A stretch of DNA of 64,000 bases from positions 1,922,001-1,986,000 of the forward strand of contig JANTQA010000075.1 in assembly GCA_027625915.1 (NCBI GenBank), in the 5' to 3' direction. This DNA is from Anaeramoeba flamelloides. Taxonomy: Eukaryota > Metamonada > Anaeramoebidae. Shown one piece after another: positions 20,874 through 33,500 of this stretch. A program made the translations under genes and the position numbers. Within the stretch, counting starts at the first letter, position 1. Every line of letters begins with the position of its first letter. Under the pieces are notes generated by a model. The model had not been told where the DNA came from and did not search any database. It was given only the letters and a program-made list of their open reading frames with translations.

Positions 20874-20948
20874 TAGGTTTTCCAGAATTTAAAAGAATTG
20901 AGTAAAATCTAAGCTTTTGCTCCATTCTTTTGAATTCTGGAAAACCTA
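20874..20948. repeat. Hairpin element P, copy 1
   Basis: Inverted arms TAGGTTTTCCAGAATTTAAA and its mirror GAATTCTGGAAAACCTA enclose GAATTGAGTAAAATC. Related copies occur at 47.8, 50.1, 50.3 and 54.9 kb. A second small inverted repeat (AAATTTCTA/TTTAGAAATT) lies just left of it. Confidence 0.75.
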
Positions 20949-22648
20949 ACGGCTGTAAGAGGAAACTAATTTCCTCCCTTCAAAATAAAAAAAAAATAAA
21001 AAAAAAGATCGATTATTTTAGTTCTACATTTATGTTAATCATATTTTTTTATAAATTAATTTTCAATTTGTAAAAATAATTTTGTCAAGTTAGCTTATTG
21101 AGTTTATTATTTGTTTTTTATAAAAAAAACACTCTTTATTATTACTATTCATAATTTTGGGAAAAAATAATAGGTTTCTAAGAACTAATTTAAATTTTAA
21201 GAAAGATATAAAACGATACTTTTTGACTTAGAAGTCTGATGTTGATAATTACACCTTAAAATATGTATTTAACTTTATATATATTTCTTAAATTCTGTGT
21301 TTTTTTTACTACAATATATGTAAACTTTGTTTATGTCAAAGCTGAATTAATTTTCCCAGATATCAATGATTATTCTTACATTAAACTTTTAAAGAATCGA
21401 TAAATAAAAAAAAAAATTGAAACTTATTTGAGAATAGTTCATTTACATCTAAAACGAATTTTATCATCTATATAATTTTTCTTCAATTTTGAAAACAATA
21501 AATTCTTAGATATCTCATCGAGAAATACAATAATTTTCATTTTTATTTTCTTTTGAAGATATAAAATAAATTACAATATATTCCAATATTGTTACTCAAA
21601 AATAATTCATATTTTCACTGTAATAATAAAATTAGACAAATATTTTTTTTTCCTCATGATTATTGATTGTGTAATCAATAATACTTACTAAACAAAAATG
21701 TATTGAAATCAAATTGAAATAGAGAAAAAATTCAAAGTGTTTAAAAATGTGAAATATTTACCTAATACCCTTCTAATCTTTTTGAAAATAACTCATATAG
21801 AAATTTAATTTTTAAAAGGTGTGGTATTTACGATCCTGATATTTATATACAATGTAGTTAATGTTTCGCAAGTTTTCTATTTTTCTTGGGTTTTAAATGG
21901 AATTACCCATATATAAAGTACTTATCAAAATTTTAATCTATTCAATTCTTAGTTCTTTAAGAAATTAATCTAGAAAATTTTACTAAACAGCCCAAACCTA
22001 CAATTTTTTTATAACTTATCTTCCAACACATCCTTATACTCTTCAATTCAGAATTTGGAAAAAAAAAATAAACTACTAAAAAATTATTTTTTATAAATTA
22101 TAAATATTCAAACAAAAAACAAGATAACTCAGCAAAGAACCAAAATAATATTACTTTAAACCTTTGAAAAGATCATCTTTTTTCTTTTTTTCTGGGTTTG
22201 TAATCCTTAAATGGGGTTAATTTTTACTTTTTGATTTTTTTCTCTTTTGATTAAATTAAATTCCTTTAATTTTCTAGATTATGCCAGCTAGCAAATTATT
22301 GTTACAATATAAAATAAAAAAAAAATAATAAAAGTGCAAAATTAAAAAAAATCATGATCAACATCAAGTTTTTTATTTTTTTAGAAATTCCCTTTACTTA
22401 AAATTGTTACTAAATAAAGGACTATTTTTTTTTTTATTTTTCGACTCACTATTTTATTGGTAAAAATAAACCAAAATAAAAAAAAATTGACTTGTTTCAT
22501 AATTCAAGGATCTGTTTTTTTTTTATGATTCCTAAAAAAAAGATTGTTTTAACTAAAATAAAAATAAATTCAAACAAAATTTTCAATAGAAAAAGAATAA
22601 ATCATTTAAAGAATAAATGAAACTAAACTAATCAAAAATATTAATTGA

Positions 22649-24277
22649 TTATATTTTTGATAGGGAATAGTCAAGTACATCAATCAAGAAGTCAACATCT
22701 AATTTGTTGAAGCACATTGGTGGTTTGATTCTAAGAACGTTTCCGAATAATCCACCTTTGGCAATTAATACACCGTTATCCTTCATGAGTTCTGCAACCT
22801 TTTTGGTTTCAACTGTAGCAGGTTCGCGTGTTTTGCGGTCTTTAACTAATTCAAGGCCGACCATCAAACCTTTACCTCTTACTTGTCCAATTATATCGTG
22901 TTTTTTTTGGAGTCTTTCCAGTTCTTTGATTAAATATGAACCTGTAACTCGGCAATTTTCTTGTAAGCCGTCTTCTTCAATTGCTTCTAGCACAGCTTGT
23001 CCGATCGCACACGAAACTGGGTTTCCTCCAAATGTGTTGAAATGGATGCCACCGCCCATGGATTCAGCAATTTCTTTAGTTGTGGCAACAGCTCCCATTG
23101 GCTGTCCGTTTCCGATTCCCTTTGCCATGGTGACGATATCTGGAACTAGATCTGGATCGTCTTTTTGGAATCCCCAATAGCTTTCTCCAGTTCTTCCAAA
23201 TCCTGTTTGGACTTCATCAGAAATACACACACCACCATGAGATCTAATAATCTCATATGCATTTTTAAGATATCCCTTGGGCATTACAACAGCACCACCA
23301 ACACCTTGGATTGGTTCTGCAATAAATCCAGCAACTTGTCCTATAGATAAATAAAGATGAAAATTGTTTGATTTTATTTAATTAGAGATGATTTTTTTTT
23401 AATTTTATAAATGTTATTGATTTTTTTGTATTTTCTTTGGTTCTTCTTTTTTTCTTTTTTCTTTTACTTTTTTCACAATTCTTTTCTTAATTGTTCTTAT
23501 TAAAGTCAATTTGAACAAAAAAAAAATCAATGTTTGAGAAACCCTAACAAATATTAAGAAAATTGTGGCTTATGTAAGGTTTTTTAAAAATTCAGAATAC
23601 ACTAACTATTGTTTAATCTTATGGTGAACAATTTTAATTCCCTAAAGAAATTGAGAAATTTTAAATTAGGTTATCAATGAAAGGTACCCAAATTTTTTTT
23701 TACTTTTTTTTATTTTAGAAAAATAAAAGTTTGTTCAGGTATTTCTTTTATGAATATCAACTTTAATCCGAAGTTTATTATTTCTCTAATTTCTAATTAA
23801 TATAAGGTTGTTTGATTCTGAAAAAAATTTGAATTTTTCATTTTTGGCTTGGTCCCTTTGAATGCAATGGAGTTTAGTTAACAGTTTTCCAATAAAATTA
23901 ATTTTTGATCACTTTTTCACTAAATTTGTTTTTTTTTTTCTTTGAACTTTGTGAAAATAATTAGCTTAAAAAAAGACAATCCAAAAACTGATAAAAAAAA
24001 ATATGATTTTTTACCTGCTGTTCCTGTTAAAATAAGATGTTTAAGATGATTAAGATATTTTTCAACGGCCTTTGGATCATCTTCACGGAAAGCACCTTGA
24101 TAAAGATCTGGGTTTAATGCATGCTTGATTCCAAATCCGTGTGGAACAGGTTGTTTCCAGGTTGAGTGAGCGGTTAAGCCCATAGCAGTTCCCATTCCAT
24201 GATAACAATTTCTTAAAGCAACCATGTCATAATTTCCAGTATATAATCGAGCTGTTCAGTCGTTATTTGAAAGTATA

Positions 24278-24313
<36 letters not shown>

Positions 24314-24849
24314 AGTCAAAGCAAAAAAAAAAGACCTAGAAAAATAAAATAAATGAAAAGAATTTTACACATTTGAGTAGCAAGTTCGTTAGCTTCAGAA
24401 CCACTGTTAACGAGATAGATATGAGACAATTTTTTTGGAAGCTTTGAAGCCAATAATTTACAGTATTCTGTAATGTTAGGATGTAAATAGATGGTTGTTG
24501 TGTGAGCGAGTTTCTCTAATTGTTTCTTAGCAGCTTCAATGACACGAGGGTGAGAGTGGCCAACAGATACAGTTACAATTCCTGCAATACCGTCAAGATA
24601 TCTTTTTCCTTTTTCGTCGAATAAGTATTGCATTTGTCCTTGAACGATCATAATTGGTTTTTCATAATATAAAAGAATAGATGGATGGACATGTGCTTGT
24701 CGATCTTTTAAGACTTGCTCTTTGCTTGGACCGTGGTATGGGGCTGGTTTGAAATCAAATGGTGGGAGTGGTCTTAAGTTTCTTTTGAGACTTCCAAGGA
24801 TATTTGGGGAAATTGTTTTTGTTGTTTTTTTTGCAAAATGGGTGAGCAT
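22649..24849 (-). CDS. AGXT2-like class III PLP-dependent aminotransferase, three exons
   Basis: Exons 24849-24369, 24251-24015 and 23340-22649 join in phase (1410 nt, 469 aa) with donors GTAAAATT and GTAAAAAA and acceptors ACAG and ATAG. The N-terminus ([20 protein letters not shown]) is basic and hydroxylated, so import into a mitochondrion-related organelle is likely. Class III aminotransferase landmarks are in order: [15 protein letters not shown] (PLP phosphate loop), [36 protein letters not shown] (Asp and Gln contacting PLP), [16 protein letters not shown] (Schiff-base lysine), and the C-terminal [14 protein letters not shown]. The wording is closest to alanine-glyoxylate aminotransferase 2, which moves amino groups between alanine and glyoxylate and also handles beta-aminoisobutyrate-type substrates. 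Substrate choice cannot be settled from sequence alone. Length is close to the family's 450-515 aa. Confidence 0.88.
23560..23900. repeat. Dispersed repeat inside AGXT2-like intron 2, pair with 39,060-39,420
   Basis: Diverged same-strand match. Shared words include ACAATTTTAATT, AAGAAATTGAGAAA, TTTATTATTTCT and TTGTTTGAATCTTAAAAAAAA-like text. It lies within the 674-bp intron. Confidence 0.5.
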
Positions 24850-26221
24850 TTTGGTTCGGGGTAGTTTAAAGAAAGGGCTTTAAAAAAAAATGCTTTTTCT
24901 TGTTAAATTTTTACCTAAAATGGTTAAGGTAGAATTAGCAGTTGTGGTGTGTTAAAGTGTTGTCTTCTTTTCTTTACTTTCGATTATTTGGAAAATTTTT
25001 TGGAAAAAGTAAGTAGGTGAAAAATATTTCAGAATTGAAAAAAATAGAGACCAATAGAAAATCTGGACAAATAAGTAAAATGTTTCATCATAACTATAAC
25101 TTTGTCAACAAAGTATCTTCTTTTCAAATTTTGTTTTATTCAACTGTTTTCTCTTCAATTAATAAAAATTGGAAAAAGATGAAAGAATTTTTAACCTCCC
25201 TATTATATGATTGGTTGTTTTGGCTCGACTTTTTAAGTTGAAAAATTATCGATTTTTCCTTATCTACTATTTTGATGTTCGAGATACTTCAACAATCATC
25301 AATGCAATCCCCTAAATAGATGATACTCTTCCTTAAACCATTTTACAAACAAGAAAAAAAATAAATCATTATAAAAAAAAAAAAAGAATGAATTATAATT
25401 TCGGTCTAATGTTTGGAAAATGTGTGGAGTATGATCTCTATCTTTTGGGCAATACCTCTTCGGTAATTGAGTAGAGCATACATGTGAATATTCTTTCAAT
25501 TATCATTTTTTTAATAACAAAAAAGTCGTTGAAAAGTTTTTGTATAAATTTTCAAATTAATCTGGTTTGGTTAACCACACAATAATTGTAAACATGATGC
25601 TTTATCTTTCACAAAAAAAAAAAAAAACAGATCTGAGGGTACTTAATTCTGGAATGGGAAAAAATTTCGCTTTATTTTCCTTTTCAGATAGCTCTTTTTG
25701 GTATTTCAAGGAATAGATTATAATTTATGATCACTCTTTATTTCTTTAAAAGTATGCTTTCTATGTGTTTTTTTGGTTCTTTTTAGTAATTTAAATTAGA
25801 TATATTTGGTGTGATCTACAAATAATCTTCAATAAAATGATTATTGAAGAAGTGAAAAAATGAAAACCAACAAAAAGAGATCTTATTTAAACTTCAAAAT
25901 TTGAGGAAAGTATCTGAAAAACTAATTTTGGCTTTGAAAACATTATTGAAAAGTTGGTTTTGTGATCTGAAATTCGAAGATGATATTTTTTCAAAAAGTT
26001 CCAAAAAAAAAGTAAAAATATCAAGAATTTCAAGTAATAAAAAGATTGTTTTGGTTCAAATAAAATTTTTCATTTAAAATAATTGACCAACTTTCTTATA
26101 AAATCAAAAGTGCCATCAAAATACAAAATTTCAAGGAACTTTTCTGATTTGGTACAAATTTTGTTTAGAAATTAACAAATTACATAAAACGAACCAAAAT
26201 TGGTAAGACAATTATTACATA
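24850..26221. other. AGXT2-like upstream region and spacer
   Basis: The promoter of the minus-strand AGXT2-like gene should lie at about 24,850-25,100. I see no coding frame with support and no clear motif. Confidence 0.4.
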
Positions 26222-26439
26222 CTATTAATTGTACAATAAAAAGATCAAAATTTTCATTCGACTTTCCAAAAAAAAACAATTCAAGAAATAAAACAAGTCT
26301 TCATAATTCCTCAATTCTAAAATGGAATAATTAATTTAAGATTCTTTTAAGGATTAAAAATTTAAAATGTTGCTTCAATTACTAATCTTTTTTGGAAAGC
26401 TGAATGAAAATTTTGTTACATTAATTTTGCAACAAATAG
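26222..26439. mobile_element. MITE family M2, copy 1
   Basis: 218 bp with roughly 45-bp inverted arms: left starts CTATTAATTGTACAATAAA and goes on to AAAATTTTCATTCGACTTTCC. The right arm mirrors it (GGAAAGCTGAATGAAAATTTT then CAACAAATAG). Copies also at 31,482 and 57,040. Confidence 0.75.
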
Positions 26440-26469
26440 AAAAGTAACTTATTTCTAAATTCAATACTA

Positions 26470-27760
26470 AAGGTTAGTAACCATAACGGTCTTTATTGTT
26501 TTGATTTGGAAACAATCTCCTTGTTATGTTTCCTCGTTTTGGTTCTCCTTCCAGACTCAAAATAATGAGATTGTTCGAAGTGATATAAGATGATATTGAG
26601 GAGTTCGAAGAACGACGATTAATATCCACCTAGCTCTAGAACAATATCATATTTTGAGTCTGGAAGGAGAACCAAAACGAGTAAACATAAAAGGTGATTT
26701 GTGAACAAATTAAACAATATGGGTTGCTATGTATTTTTTCAACTCGAGATCTAACTTGTCGAAACAAAAAATTGGAAAAATAAAACCAAACAAACAAAAA
26801 CAATTACAAAAAATAGTTTACTATTTTCTACTAATAATTTGAAGTACTTGTTCTCCAAAGGATCTTATTCTCACAATTGAGTTTATAAAAATATTGAAGT
26901 TAAATTTTACATTTTCATCATCAGTGACAAAACTTGTTTTAAATTTTATAGAGATAAACTAGATCGTTCATCCATTCAATGAGATCTATTTACCCTTGTA
27001 TTTTCTGTTTGTCAGCCAATTCTTGAAAACAATCAAACTTAAAAATCTGCATGCATCTATTGGCGTTCTTAACAATTACTGATTTTGAATATTCCTCTAA
27101 AATTTCTTGACTTGACATAGTAAAAAAAATGTTTTTTTTTTCTTTTTTTTGCTTAAAAGATCATTTATTTTTTTCCCCTTTCCAAAACCTCTTATTAATG
27201 GTTTCTTCTCTCCTTTTTTCAAAGAAAAAAAAGAACAAACAAATTTTTTTTTGGTAAATGAGATTAGTTTTTTTTCGAAAAGAAAAAAAACCATGTTTGT
27301 ATATGGACATTGTTTTCAATAACCAAATGGAATTTATTCGATTTCCAAACAGTACGCATAATTTGATGGACTTTTTTTTTAAACTTTGTTGGAACTAATA
27401 TTTGGATTCAAAGAACCAAATAATTAGTTCAAAGAGTTTTTAATTGAGACCTGTCCTCTTTTGGGATTTATGAGATTAACAACGTCGTAAATTTTATTTT
27501 CAAACTCTTCTAAAATAACTTTTAATTACATTTCTAGAATCGAAATTATTGGTAAAATACAAATTATTTTACTTTGTTAGAATTCCAAAAAAGAAGATCA
27601 GAAAATTTTCAAACTTTGCCTAATAATTCAAGGAATTCTCAAAATCTTTCCACAACAACTACAATGCTATCCTAAACTTTTAAGCCTTCTAATCTCTTTC
27701 TTATCTGTAGTTATCAAAATTTATTTACTTAAATTTTCCCAAATAAAATGTTTGAGTTTA
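26470..27760 (+). repeat. Long dispersed repeat S, copy 1 (about 1.3 kb)
   Basis: It matches 53,670-55,300 along nearly its whole length: CTTTATTGTTTTGATTTGG at the start, GAGATTGTTCGAAGTGATAT, CCAAAGGATCTT-like text, GTTAAATTTTACATTTTC, AAACTAGATCG, and ACTACAATGCTATCCTAAAC near the end. It has no coding frame. Confidence 0.8.
26523..26690. repeat. Large fold-back within repeat S
   Basis: About 45-bp arms. The left arm reads CTCGTTTTGGTTCTCCTTCC followed by AGACTCAAAATA; the right arm is its reverse complement. The loop is about 75 bp. In the 53.7 kb copy the same arms are recognisable but more mismatched. Confidence 0.8.
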
Positions 27761-28321
27761 AAAAAAAATATATAGCAACTTTATTTTATCTTTAAAAGAA
27801 AAAAATATGTTTTAATCTATATGTTTTTAATTTTGTCTCAAATTTAACTAAAAATTAGTTAATTTAAATAGATTAAAACATTTTTGTATTTTTATTTTGT
27901 TTTTGGATAATTGTTAGTTATATTCGTAATAATTCATTACAGTTGACATTCCTAATTTTACTTTATTAAATCCCCTCATTTTTCCAAAATGAAAAAGATA
28001 AATCCAATTTTTCAATAGTTATAAAATGAAATATCGATAATTTTTTTTAATTATTTATTTAAATTTTCATTTTTATTTGAGAGAAAGAGTTCCTTATATT
28101 ATAAAAACAAAAAATTCTATGTTATATTATAAGTGTTTAAACATGACAGTAAACTATGTACAAATGTTAGTATTAAAATATTTGATGTTTCTCACAGGAT
28201 ACTATAAATTAAGACCATAAAAATTTGAACCAATCTCAAATTAATTGGATTTTTTGTCCCGACTTAGGATTATCCCAAAATATTCACATTTTTTTTTATA
28301 ATTTTCAAAAATTTCTTATTA
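27761..28321. other. Gene-free AT-rich spacer
   Basis: No gene or repeat match noticed apart from the end of repeat S and the start of the coding-like relic that follows. Confidence 0.35.
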
Positions 28322-28577
28322 GAATAAAATTGTGCCATCCCCTTTTTTTATTGATGAGGAAGTATAAATTACACTCAAAGTACCCTTTTTACTTAAATTC
28401 CCTTTAAGGAATTTATGTGTAAAATCATAGATTCTACGATTATTAATTAATGAAAATAATTTTAAGATGCCTTGACTTAAAATTATTTCATTAAAATTTA
28501 ATTCAAAATTGTATCTTTTTAATATAACTTTATTCCGTCCTAATAATAAAATGATTAAAACTATTCTTTTTAAAAGA
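28322..28577 (-). pseudogene. Coding-like relic of about 85 codons, family unknown
   Basis: The minus strand is open without a start codon from about 28,577 down to TAA at 28,321-28,319, and a second TAA follows at once. Segments such as LSQGILKLFSLINNRRIYDF, KFLKGNLSKKGTLSVIYTSS and SIKKGDGTILF have a mixed composition quite unlike chance AT-rich sequence. It lies about 110 bp from a broken MITE. Probably a fragment of a mobile-element or decayed gene product; I do not recognise the family. Confidence 0.35.
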
Positions 28578-28689
28578 ATATTCTGATTTTATTGTAATTC
28601 AAATAAATTCAGTAATTTACTTTACTGACTGAGAGAAAGAAATCACTAAAAAAATATTAAACAAAAAACAAGAACAGAAAATAAAAAAT

Positions 28690-28733
28690 TTAAATTTCGT
28701 TGAAAGTTTGTGCCTTAAAAGTGAAACTGACTG
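28690..28733. mobile_element. Half of a TA-target palindromic MITE (right arm only)
   Basis: About 43 bp identical to the right arm of the seven MITEs in the LINE (AAATTTCGTTGAAAGTTTGT then CCTTAAAAGTGAAACTGACTG), followed by TA. The left arm is missing, so it is a truncated copy. Confidence 0.85.
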
Positions 28734-28735
28734 TA

Positions 28736-30522
28736 GTATTTCATGAAATTTAGTTTTTAAAAACAAATATATATTATATAAATCTCTTATGATCGAAAAA
28801 CCGAATATCTAAATTTTTTTAACAATATTAAATTCAAATTTCAACAAATAACTCTTCTTTCAATTCTAAATTAATAGATTTTTAATTATGTTTTCACAAG
28901 AAGCAAAAAATACTTTTCATTTTATTATCTTTGGATTTTTTGTTCCTTTATTAGTTTATTGATCAACAATTCCCATTCAATTTTTAATATTCACGTAAGA
29001 TTCAATATTATTTTTGGTGTCAATTACTGGAAATTAGAAATAATAAAAAATACCGAAATTGAAGTGAAAGACATATCATATTGAATCGACCTTGATTAAA
29101 AATTTGCCGTTTATTTTTCCTCTATTTGGAATTAATTTGGTATATTTATAAAGAGAAGAATGGTTATGTGAGTTTCTTCTATTTAGAGTTCTGATCATTA
29201 AAGTATGGAAAGTTTTTTTTTATCTCAAAATGCTGTACTGCACTTTACAATTTTTTGTGTTTCTTCATTAGGTAATATATCCTCTTATCTTAGAACTATT
29301 TCAAAACTAAAGCAATATTTAAAGAGGTGTGTTGTTATAGCTGTTGTTGGGTTTGAGTTTTGGAGATCATTTGTATTGTCTCTCTTTGAAAATTTCCTTT
29401 CTTTTTGATTTTTTTATTTGTCAAAAATTACTTTGATTTTTAAAAAGTTTTTTAATTTGACAAATAAATTTAAAAATTGAATTTTAGTTATATAAAATAC
29501 TCAAAATGAATTCTACCTTGATGAAATTGAATTAGTATATAAAAAAGAATTATTTCAGATCTCTAATAATACTTATTATTCAATATTTTTTTTAGATTGT
29601 AGTATGGGATTATTTTTACAATAAAAACCCTTTATTTTATATTTTGAAGAGCTGATAGATCTTGCATTTTTCTTCTTATAATTCGAGTAGTATTTGGGAT
29701 AACAAAATCAATTATAGAATTATATCAAAATTGGTTCATTATTAAAGAATTGACAAAAAAAAATGGAGGTCGATTCATTGGTTGATTAGAAAAAAAAAAA
29801 AATTGAATTTCCATTTTTGGCTGTGCACCTATGAGTGAAATGGCGTTTACTTTAGAATTTTTTTCCATTTATTTTTTTAAAATGGGAATAAAAATAGAAT
29901 AAAAAAATTTTTTTTCTTGAAAAAATCTTGGAATGAATTAATACAATACATATTTAATTGCAAGTTTCAACATAAATATCAAAAATATAAAGATTTGAGG
30001 AATTTAACAAAATTTATCAAGAATAATTTTGTAAAAAAAATAGATAAAATAATAATAATAAATCTGATTTAATAAGCTGGCTGTATATTATTTATTTATT
30101 TTTGAAATCATTTTTAATTGGTTATAAATGAAAAAGTAAAAAGAAATAATAAAATAATAAAAAAAAAAAAAAAAAGACAAAGTTAAAATCCAACATTTTT
30201 TCTATCTGTTTTTAGTAGACAAAATTGAAGGTGGTGGATAAAAAAAAAAATTATCAAAGATAAATGTATAATTAACAGAAACAAAAATCACTTATATTTT
30301 AATTTGTAGAAATATAAGTAATTGTATTCAAAAACAAATTTCAAGAAAAAGAAAAAATGAAGAAAGAGTTTATGAATTATGTTTCTTTACTTTGAGAAGA
30401 TATTAGATGGGTATGGTAGGTTAGGTTAGAATAGAAAATAGCCAAATTGATAAATTTTTCTCAATAAAAATAATAAAAAGAAAAATAAAGGGTGTCACAA
30501 GTGTGTAGAAAATTGCAATTGT
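28736..30522. other. Gene-free spacer downstream of CDK1
   Basis: AT-rich. A 67-codon plus-strand frame at 29,205-29,408 shows no recognisable protein features. A GTTAG-rich patch (GGTAGGTTAGGTTAGAATAG) lies near 30,416-30,435. Confidence 0.4.
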
Positions 30523-33500
30523 TTAGTTTTTTTCCATTTGCTCTCTGATGTCGTCAAAGTAAGGATGTTTCATTGCTTGTTTTGCAGAAATTCTTTCTGA
30601 AGGATCATATATCAACATTTTTTCAAGTAAATCTAAAGCAACAGGATCAATTTTGTTTTTTTCTCCAATAATTTGTCCCATTGTCTTCTTTAGTCCACTT
30701 GGTGAAAATTGTGGGAAAATTGGGGAATAATTAGGAAAATAAGTAAGACCTGGGAAATTTTCGTTTGTTGGAGTTCCAAAGCATTTGAAAATTTTAAATA
30801 ATAAATCAATTTCTGAATCGGCTATTTTTATAAAAGAAAACAAAACAAAAAAAAAAAAAAAAAGAAAAGAAAAAGAAAAGAAATAATTTATTTAAAAAAT
30901 ATATTAAAATGAAGAACTATTTTTTCAAAGTTTTGTAAAGAAAATCAAAAATGGTTCTAATCAAACAATTTGATATATAAAGTTGATAAAATATGTAAAC
31001 AAAAATTAAATAAAAATAAATTAATTAAATTAAATGCTCATTCTTTTCAAACTTTGAAAATTTTTAAAAAATAATAGTTTGGGGAAAGGTGGAATATACA
31101 TACATAATATATGTGATAATAAATATGATTGATCTTTAAATTTGTTTTGAACCGAGAAAAAGAAAAAAAAAAAAAACTAATTATGAACTTTCAATATTTT
31201 TTTAAAAAAAAATAACAATGGATACAATACTACTATTTAAACATTGATAATGCTAAATGTGTGCATTCTTGTGGGTTTTTTGAGAAAAAAAAAAAAATTA
31301 AAATTTTGAATTGAAAGATTTAACAAAATAACTTTAAAGTGTCAAAATGCCTTTTTTAAAACAATACAATTCAACTTGTAAATATTCAAATAAAATTTAT
31401 TTGATAGTATTTTTTTTTATACCAAATAAAATCGCTCTAAAGGTATTAGCATCTATCTGAAGAAATTTAAAAGTAATAGTCCTATTTATTGTAAAATAAA
31501 AGGAATAAAATTTGCATTCAACTTTCTAAAAATAGATTAAGAGATCAAAAGTCAAACCAAACTCTTTAATCCCAATAATCGGTTTGAATGTTATTGTTTT
31601 GCCTTTTAAAATTTGGATAATTTTTTATAATTCTTATTTTTTATTTTTTTTTTTGAAAAGTTGAATGAAAATTTTGTTCCTTTTATTTTACAATAAATAG
31701 TATTTTAAGATTGGAGGTAAATCACATTATTACCCAATTACCTGAATGTATCTAAAATTTTGAAATGTAAAATACTGATAAATTCACATAAAAGTTTGAA
31801 ATGTTTTTCTTCATTTTTCATTTTGTAATATTTGATTTTCCTTAGCTTTGGATAAATAATGTTAATTGTTTAAATATTCAAAACTTTTTAAAATTAGTTA
31901 TTCCTCAAAATATTATTTTTCAAGAACTGTTTTAAAAGTAGAGTTATTAAATTTTTAAAAATGGGAATTGTAATTAAAAATTTATTTCTATTTTTATGAA
32001 TTTATCGGCAGTAATAGAAAGTTGATCTCAACAATTAAAAATAGTCCACTGTATTAATAAAACCTCCAAGTGTTTCAGAAAAAAAAATCTGCCTTTCGGG
32101 GCAAATTTAAAGGTTGAATATCAATCTAAAGACTTTCAAGAATGCAAAATAGGTTTCTTAAATTTGCCTCAAAATGTAGATTAGTCGATAAAAAATTAAA
32201 TAATTCATTATAAAAAACGAAATAATTAACCCAATGGATTATTTTGTAAATTATTTTCACATTTGGAAATATATTGGAAATAAACTAAATTTCATAATAA
32301 ATGGCTCATTTTACATTTGAATTTTGAATTACTTTTTTATCGTTTTGAAGTTTTTCCTCTCACAATGCAAAGTTTGCAAATAAATCATTTTTTCTCTTTT
32401 TTATTTTTTCGATAGTCTTTTATTAAAATGGAAAATGAAAATGAAAATTTGGAAAGAAGTAACAGATGAATTAATGAAAAAATTGGTTTCAAATATGAAA
32501 AAGGGATTAGATTTAGTTATTCAAATGGAAGGAGAATCGATAAATGAGTTTTATTAATTTTTTAAATTTTCTATTTTTTATGTAATGCTTATTTCAAAAT
32601 AAATATCCCAATTTTTTTTAATTGTTTTTTTTACTTTTTTTTATTTTATTTTTAGACAAAAAATAAATATCTCTTGAGTATAGAACTGAATATTAAAATA
32701 GAAATTTTTATATTATAATAGATAACTTCAATTATTAAAAATATTTTTCTTTAAAATTTGATTTTTAATGGGCCAATGATTTTGAAATAGAGTTTACCAG
32801 TAGTTTCATTGAGAAAGGGAACCAAAATAATCAATCTAATAATCTATAGTTTAATAATATCATATATTGTTTAGAATCATTTAAACCAGAGAGTGTCAAT
32901 ACCATCCCCTGTGACTATAACTTACTTTAATTCTGGGCAGTTATGTGGTAAAGCTAATCGTTGAATATCTTATAAAAAATGGTAGGGAAAAGAAAATGAA
33001 ATTTTTTTAACATTTTGCATTGTGGAAAAAAAGTGAAACAGGAAAAAAAGTGAAACACGGTTTTTCATTGGGAAAATTACTGAAAATGAAAAGTAAAATC
33101 AATAAAAAGAAGAAACTAATTAACTTCAAATAATAACCAATTATATTCTTTTCAATCAACCCAACAAATACTATTTAAATCCACTTTTTTTATCGAAATT
33201 ATTTGTGTAGCTTTGGAGATCGCAAAAATAGTCAATTTTTTGAACAAATTCTTAATAATTGATCAATCAAAGAAAAACCCATACTAAAAGATAGTATTAA
33301 AAAAAACTGTTATTGTGCTGAATACTTCTTTTTGTCTTTATTTATTTATTCTTTTTTTAATTGATCTTACTTTGAATTTTCAGTAATTTTCCCAATGAAA
33401 AACCGTGTTGAGCTTTTTTTCCTGTTTCACTTTTTTTCCACAATGGTAAATGTTAAAAAATTTTCATTTTCTATTTCCTTATTTTTATTTTACGAATGGG

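Larger units (their letters stand above)
19998..22648. other. Gene-free spacer between CH-protein start and AGXT2-like 3' end
   Basis: It contains the hairpin element at 20,874-20,948 and a stretch (20,560-20,770) similar to 31,850-32,060 (shared CCTCAAAATATT followed by TCAAGAACT). No open frame that looks coding. Confidence 0.5.

Noticed and set aside
29205-29408. 67-codon plus-strand frame as a gene
   Set aside because: No recognisable domain, no splice context, surrounded by AT-rich spacer.
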